Assembly (NCBI GenBank): GCA_014728425.1
Contig: WJLO01000115.1
Coordinates: 1 to 8,227, forward strand
From: Minisyncoccota bacterium
Lineage (GTDB): Bacteria; Patescibacteriota; Microgenomatia; UBA1400; PJMF01
Direction: 5' to 3'
Length of the DNA stretch: 8,227 nt
Shown in pieces: positions 4,487 to 8,227 of the stretch. Positions within the stretch are counted from its first letter, which is position 1. Every line of letters begins with the position of its first letter. A model generated the notes under the pieces. The model was not told the DNA's origin. It made no database searches and was given only the letters and a program-made list of their open reading frames with translations. The translations under genes and the position numbers were made by a program.

Positions 4487-7174
4487 TTAGCCAATAGGAA
4501 TCAACTTACTTAAAGCTGGCGCCTCAGCCTTAACAAACTTTAAAAACTCAATCACAGTAAACCCAGCAGAAGCCAAAAACAGCACTAATAACCAGTCTTG
4601 CCATTGTAAAGCAACTGTGTCAAAGATGCGTTGACCAATAGGAGTGTAAACAGCAAATAACTGACCTAAGGCACCAACCAAGACCGACCACCACAACAAC
4701 TTATTGTTAAACAAGCCTATTTCCCAAGCGTTTTTTTCACTACGAATAGCAAAAACCAAAAAGAATTCAAAAAACACTGTAGTAGTAAAAGTCAGGGTTC
4801 GCGCATATTTTAGCGACAAGCCTAAAACTTGATAAACCAACAAAAATAAACCAAAAGTAATCAAATAAGCTACTAAAGCAGCCAAAATCGAAAAAGGAAT
4901 TACTCCTCTTAAAATCTCTTGTTTGGGTTCATAAGGTTTACGACTCATTAGGTGATTATCTGCCACATCTGTAGCCAAAGCCAGGGCTGGTAAAGAATCA
5001 GTGGCTAAATTCAGCCATAAAATCTGCATGGGGATCATTGGCAAAGGTAGGCCCAACAAAATAGCAGAAAAAATTCCAGCAATCTCATCAAAATTGGCAC
5101 TAATTAAAAAACGGACAAATTTTTTAATGTTAAAAAAGATGCGTCGGCCTTCACGAATAGCTGCGGGAATCGAAGCAAAGTTGTTGTCTAACAAGATCAT
5201 ATCTGAAATACCTTTAGTAAGGTCAGTACCTGCGCCCACAGCAATGCCAACATCAGCTTTTTTCACTGCTGGAGCATCATTAACACCGTCGCCAGTCATA
5301 GCTACTTGCAAGCCTAAATTTTGCAAAGTTGTTAAAATCCTCACTTTGTGTTTAGGCGAAACCCGGGCAAACACATTAACTTTTTTCACGATCTTTAAAA
5401 ACTCTTGATGAGACATTTTGTCAAGATCTTCCCCAGTCACTGCCCCCTGACTTACCAAGCCAATCTCTTCAGCCACAGCTTGAGCAGTTTGCTTATGATC
5501 ACCAGTAATCATGATGACGCGAATACCAGCCTGATAACAGACCTGCAAAGCTTCAGCCACTTCTTGACGAGCTGGATCAGCCATGGCTACCAAACCCAAA
5601 CACTGATAGTTTTTTAAACCAGCCATCTTGCTTTTGCCAGTAAGGGGTTTTTCTGCTACTGCCAAAACCCTCAAGCCTTTGCTCGTTAAATGATTATTAA
5701 CAGCTTGAGCCTTTTTCTTAGCAGCCTTACTTAAATCACACATTTTAAAAATCACTTCTGGCGCGCCCTTAACAATGGCTTTTTCTTTACCATCAACCTT
5801 TACAGTCACTGCCATAAATTTCTTAGCAGAATCAAAAGGGATCTCGTCAACACGCTGATAACGATTTCTTAACTTATCTGTTTTAATGCCGTCTTTTTGC
5901 GCTACTGCAATTAAAGCACGCTCAGTGGGATCACCTACATCTAAAGTAGCATCTGCACATAAAACTAAATCTTTTAATAAGTTTTTTAACTGACGCTTAC
6001 CTGAGCGATTGGTTTTAAAACCAAATTTTTTACTTAAAGTTTTTGCTGATTTAATCTCTCCTTTGGATCGATAACCGCGCCCTGTTACCTTAAAAAAACC
6101 ACCCTGATGCAACACAATGGTATTAACAGTCATCTCATTATGAGTAATGGTGCCGGTTTTATCTGAACAAATCACATCAGTGCCGCCTAAAGACTCAGCA
6201 GTAGCTAAACGCCTTACTAGCACATTAACCTTAACCATTTTTTTAATACCTAAAGCTAAAGCAATAGTAACCACAATCGGCAGTCCCTCTGGAATAGCCG
6301 AAACCGCCAAAGAAATCGTCATCATAATCATCTCCACCCAGTCTCGCCCAAACAGTAATCCCAAAATCAAACCAGGAATTGCTACTGCCAAAGAGATCAC
6401 GCCCAACAGTCGACCCAGTTTATTTAAAGCTTTTTGCAAAGGAGTAGTCTCGGTGGTAGTTTGGTGAATTTCTTGAGCAATCCTACCAATCTGCGTATGC
6501 ATGCCAGTTAAAACTGCTACTGCTTGGCCTCGACCTCTAGTAACTAAACAACCAGCAAAAACCATGTTAGTGCGATCTGGTAAACCCGTCTGCGCTGATA
6601 CAGCCTGACAGTCTTTAGCTACTGGCTGAGACTCACCAGTTAAGTTTGACTCATCAATTCTTAAACTAGCTGTCTCTAACAAACGAGCATCAGCAGGAAT
6701 TTTTTCTCCTTCTGTTAGGATTAAGATGTCTCCAGGCACAACCTTTTGAGCATCAATAGTTTGCTCCTTATTGTTACGCATCACAACAGCCTGCTGAGTT
6801 TCGATCTTTTTTAAAGCCTCAAGAGATTGCTCTGCCTTATACTCTTGTACAAAACCTAAAACGCCATTAATTAATACAATGGTAAAAATTGCTAGACCAT
6901 CAATCCATTCACCAATCAAAATAGAAAACAAACCAGCTAAAACTAATAAAATAATCAAAATATCACTAAATTGAGAAACAATTAAATGCCAAATTGAGTA
7001 AGGCTGCTGTTCTTTAAGCTTGTTTAAACCAAAAACTCGATGGCGCTTAGCCACTTGTTGAGTAGTTAAACCAGTTTTTTTGGTGTTAAGGGCCTCAATA
7101 ACTTTTGGTCCAGAAATAGCATGAGGATTTAAGTCTTTGAGCTGTTGTAGGTTTAAGGCAGCAGCTTGATTCAC
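4487..7174 (-). CDS. Calcium-transporting P-type ATPase (P2A, SERCA-like)
   Basis: This membrane pump uses ATP to export a cation, most likely Ca2+. In 895 aa it has the full layout: cation-ATPase N-domain (about 10-75), membrane segments near 61-86 and 90-112, actuator domain with TGES (179-182), segments near 253-276 and 282-310, P/N domains with DKTGT (phosphorylated D338), KGAPE (469-473), TGDH (557-560) and GDGVND (628-633), then six C-terminal segments (about 688-881). By alignment to SERCA, ligands for both calcium sites are visible: PEGLP (295-299, with E296), N694 and E697, N722, T725 and D726, and E803. This favours Ca2+ over Na+/K+ or H+. DKTGTIT replaces the common DKTGTLT, a conservative change. 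The start is GTG at 7174, directly after the promoter, with no ribosome binding site. It is divergent from the unknown operon to the right. The specificity is inferred, not proven. Confidence 0.95.
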   Translation of the reverse strand: MNQAAALNLQQLKDLNPHAISGPKVIEALNTKKTGLTTQQVAKRHRVFGLNKLKEQQPYSIWHLIVSQFSDILIILLVLAGLFSILIGEWIDGLAIFTIVLINGVLGFVQEYKAEQSLEALKKIETQQAVVMRNNKEQTIDAQKVVPGDILILTEGEKIPADARLLETASLRIDESNLTGESQPVAKDCQAVSAQTGLPDRTNMVFAGCLVTRGRGQAVAVLTGMHTQIGRIAQEIHQTTTETTPLQKALNKLGRLLGVISLAVAIPGLILGLLFGRDWVEMIMMTISLAVSAIPEGLPIVVTIALALGIKKMVKVNVLVRRLATAESLGGTDVICSDKTGTITHNEMTVNTIVLHQGGFFKVTGRGYRSKGEIKSAKTLSKKFGFKTNRSGKRQLKNLLKDLVLCADATLDVGDPTERALIAVAQKDGIKTDKLRNRYQRVDEIPFDSAKKFMAVTVKVDGKEKAIVKGAPEVIFKMCDLSKAAKKKAQAVNNHLTSKGLRVLAVAEKPLTGKSKMAGLKNYQCLGLVAMADPARQEVAEALQVCYQAGIRVIMITGDHKQTAQAVAEEIGLVSQGAVTGEDLDKMSHQEFLKIVKKVNVFARVSPKHKVRILTTLQNLGLQVAMTGDGVNDAPAVKKADVGIAVGAGTDLTKGISDMILLDNNFASIPAAIREGRRIFFNIKKFVRFLISANFDEIAGIFSAILLGLPLPMIPMQILWLNLATDSLPALALATDVADNHLMSRKPYEPKQEILRGVIPFSILAALVAYLITFGLFLLVYQVLGLSLKYARTLTFTTTVFFEFFLVFAIRSEKNAWEIGLFNNKLLWWSVLVGALGQLFAVYTPIGQRIFDTVALQWQDWLLVLFLASAGFTVIEFLKFVKAEAPALSKLIPIG

Positions 7175-7185
7175 TTATTTAGGAT

Positions 7186-7191
7186 ACTATA
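7186..7191 (-). promoter_or_regulatory. -10 box of the calcium ATPase gene
   Basis: On the - strand TATAGT (5/6 match) ends 11 bases before the GTG start. The expected transcription start near 7179 leaves a 5-base leader. No good -35 box is seen at 16-18 bp, so the promoter is probably weak or activator-dependent. Confidence 0.45.
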
Positions 7192-7240
7192 ATCTTGTGC
7201 AAAGCAAAAGACTTATTACATCTTGTTTTCATTTAAAACT

Positions 7241-7257
7241 GTCCTATAATATAGGAC
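7241..7257. promoter_or_regulatory. 17-bp perfect palindrome (candidate operator) over the -10 box of the unknown operon
   Basis: GTCCTATA-A-TATAGGAC is a perfect inverted repeat with 8-bp arms and a single central base. It contains a consensus -10 box, TATAAT, at 7245-7250. A weak -35 candidate, TTGTTT, lies at 7223-7228 with 16 bp spacing. The predicted start is about 7257, two bases before the ATG at 7259, so the palindrome covers the -10 box and the start site. A dimeric repressor bound here would block transcription. The regulator is unknown. Confidence 0.55.
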
Positions 7258-7258
7258 T

Positions 7259-7576
7259 ATGACAAAAAACATCATTCAACAGTTATCAAAAAAACAACTA
7301 GCTGAACTGGTTAACCTTAATCTGTTTTTATTAGAAGAATTAGAAGACGAAGCTTCTTTAGTTAATCAATATGTCAGCAAAGTAATCGTACAAGTTACTT
7401 TAACAAACTCTAGTATTCAAGAACGCCAAGATTTTAAAAAGCTATTAATGACAGATGAGCAAAAAGCCCTTCAGTGGATTGTAAGCAGATCAACAAAATG
7501 GCAAGCCCAAATTGTCAAACAACTAGAACAAACTTTTACCAAAATTAAGCTGAAAGCCGTAAATGAGCAAGCTTAG
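7259..7576 (+). CDS. Hypothetical 105-aa helical protein, first gene of an unknown operon
   Basis: I do not recognise a family. The protein is predicted mostly helical, with an acidic stretch LLEELEDEASL (24-34), no Cys, no signal peptide and no clear membrane segment. The C-terminal half (55-100) is amphipathic and basic, with two Trp (W73, W81). I see no convincing helix-turn-helix, so it is not obviously the regulator that binds the palindrome in front of it, though self-regulation cannot be excluded. The ATG at 7259 is set by the -10 box 9 bases upstream; there is no Shine-Dalgarno sequence. It overlaps the next gene by 14 bases, so the two are probably translationally coupled and work together. 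It is divergent from the calcium ATPase across 84 bp. Confidence 0.75.
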   Translation: MTKNIIQQLSKKQLAELVNLNLFLLEELEDEASLVNQYVSKVIVQVTLTNSSIQERQDFKKLLMTDEQKALQWIVSRSTKWQAQIVKQLEQTFTKIKLKAVNEQA

Positions 7577-8227
7577 GTTTGAAGAAAAAGACACCAGCAC
7601 ACCCATTCCTAAAAAGCAAGATCATGCTTTTGAGTATCTTTTATTAACTAATTTAGAACGTCGTTTAAATGAATGTTTTACCTGGGAAATCTTTTGGGGA
7701 GAAATCAGTCAAAAAAGAATTAATCTTGCAGAGCTAGTTTGCCCAGTAGAAAAACAAGGAACAGTTAGTTATCACATTAATAGCCGTGGTAGAGAGCTTG
7801 CTTCTAACTTAACTGAGGCTTTATTGTTTCTCTATGATTTTGATCATCGTAAAGCAATTCAAGATCTACAAGCAGCCTGGCGAAATGCCAGGAATTACGC
7901 GCGAACAGATGGTACCGAAATAAACCAAACCACTGCTTATCTAGTGCTTCAAAGAATCTGTCAAAGTGCAATAGGTCAACTGCATTACAAAGCCGCCTTT
8001 TTTAATAATCAAAACAAGGTTGGTGTTACTAATGAGCAGCAGGCTAATCGTGACAAAACCCCTGTCGAAAATGGTCAATTAGCTAACCAAAGGTTATTTT
8101 ATGGCTTAACCCCAGAGCAATGGCAAATTGCAGCTAATCGAGAAAGGCAATTAAGAGAAAAAGCTCAGCAGCTGCTTAAAAAAGCAGACTCGAGAGTAAC
8201 AAACGAGATTGAAAACCTCATGCAACA
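7563..8227 (+). CDS. Hypothetical protein, partial (runs off the window), second gene of the unknown operon
   Basis: The frame is open from the ATG at 7563 to the window end: 221 full codons with no stop, so the C-terminus is missing. I do not recognise a family. Visible parts are a polar N-terminus (1-20) and an aromatic-rich segment with LERRLNECFTWEIFWGEISQ (31-50). A mixed helical region follows (75-145), including NLTEALLFLYDFDHRKAIQDL. Next comes a Gln/Asn-rich linker (148-178), then a charged, probably coiled-coil stretch (183-218, with ANRERQLREKAQQLLKKA). Cysteines C38, C60 and C133 form no obvious metal site. No membrane segment is evident. The start overlaps the preceding gene by 14 bases and has no ribosome binding site, so coupled translation is likely. 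Codon use (CAA, TTA, GCT) is like the enolase gene, suggesting a resident gene. Confidence 0.72.
   Translation, partial: MSKLRFEEKDTSTPIPKKQDHAFEYLLLTNLERRLNECFTWEIFWGEISQKRINLAELVCPVEKQGTVSYHINSRGRELASNLTEALLFLYDFDHRKAIQDLQAAWRNARNYARTDGTEINQTTAYLVLQRICQSAIGQLHYKAAFFNNQNKVGVTNEQQANRDKTPVENGQLANQRLFYGLTPEQWQIAANRERQLREKAQQLLKKADSRVTNEIENLMQ

Noticed and set aside
5001..6467. Three plus-strand frames opposite the ATPase (5001-5408, 5405-5617, 6147-6467)
   Set aside because: All lie antisense to conserved ATPase motifs, which explains their length. None has a promoter or a recognisable product.
7259..7576. TrpR-like regulator identity for the 105-aa protein
   Set aside because: The operator-like palindrome prompted the idea, but the protein lacks the TrpR/YerC helix-turn-helix signature.
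1..8227. CRISPR array, insertion sequence or replication origin
   Set aside because: I saw no regularly spaced repeats, no transposase or terminal inverted repeats, and no DnaA-box cluster.

Overview
The window looks like a compact, AT-rich bacterial chromosome at the edge of an integrated mobile element. I suspect a Patescibacteria/CPR-type genome with only moderate confidence. The hints are very tight gene packing, promoters whose predicted start sites fall on or a few bases before the start codon, almost no Shine-Dalgarno sequences, and a large serine recombinase with an extra zinc knuckle. No marker gene here fixes the phylum. The genes with a visible stop use TAG five times, TAA twice and TGA never. 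The long frames contain no in-frame TGA, so there is no sign of TGA reassignment.

Left part (1-1866): a large serine recombinase on the + strand runs head-on into a tRNA pair on the - strand, tRNA-Arg(GCG) then tRNA-Ser(CGA). The last 22 codons of the recombinase are antisense to tRNA-Ser. The simplest reading is that an integrative element extends to the left of the window, that its integrase is the last gene, and that tRNA-Ser is the attachment site. Everything to the right would then be host chromosome.

Middle part (1867-4402): a 100-aa hypothetical gene (+) overlaps the tail of a convergent undecaprenol/diacylglycerol kinase gene (-). Behind the kinase lies a 61-aa, very basic hypothetical protein (-) with a well-formed promoter. 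A divergent promoter region then leads into enolase (+), which is complete with all catalytic residues.

Right part (4403-8227): a SERCA-like calcium P-type ATPase (-, GTG start) converges on enolase. An 84-bp divergent region separates it from a two-gene unit of unknown function (+): a 105-aa helical protein and a downstream gene that overlaps it by 14 bases and runs off the window. The -10 box of this unit lies inside a perfect 17-bp palindrome, which suggests a repressor operator.

Functionally the host genes are housekeeping (glycolysis, lipid-carrier phosphorylation, ion export) mixed with small unknown genes. The points most worth following up are the integrase/tRNA junction, the uniform near-leaderless promoter layout and the palindrome-controlled unknown operon.
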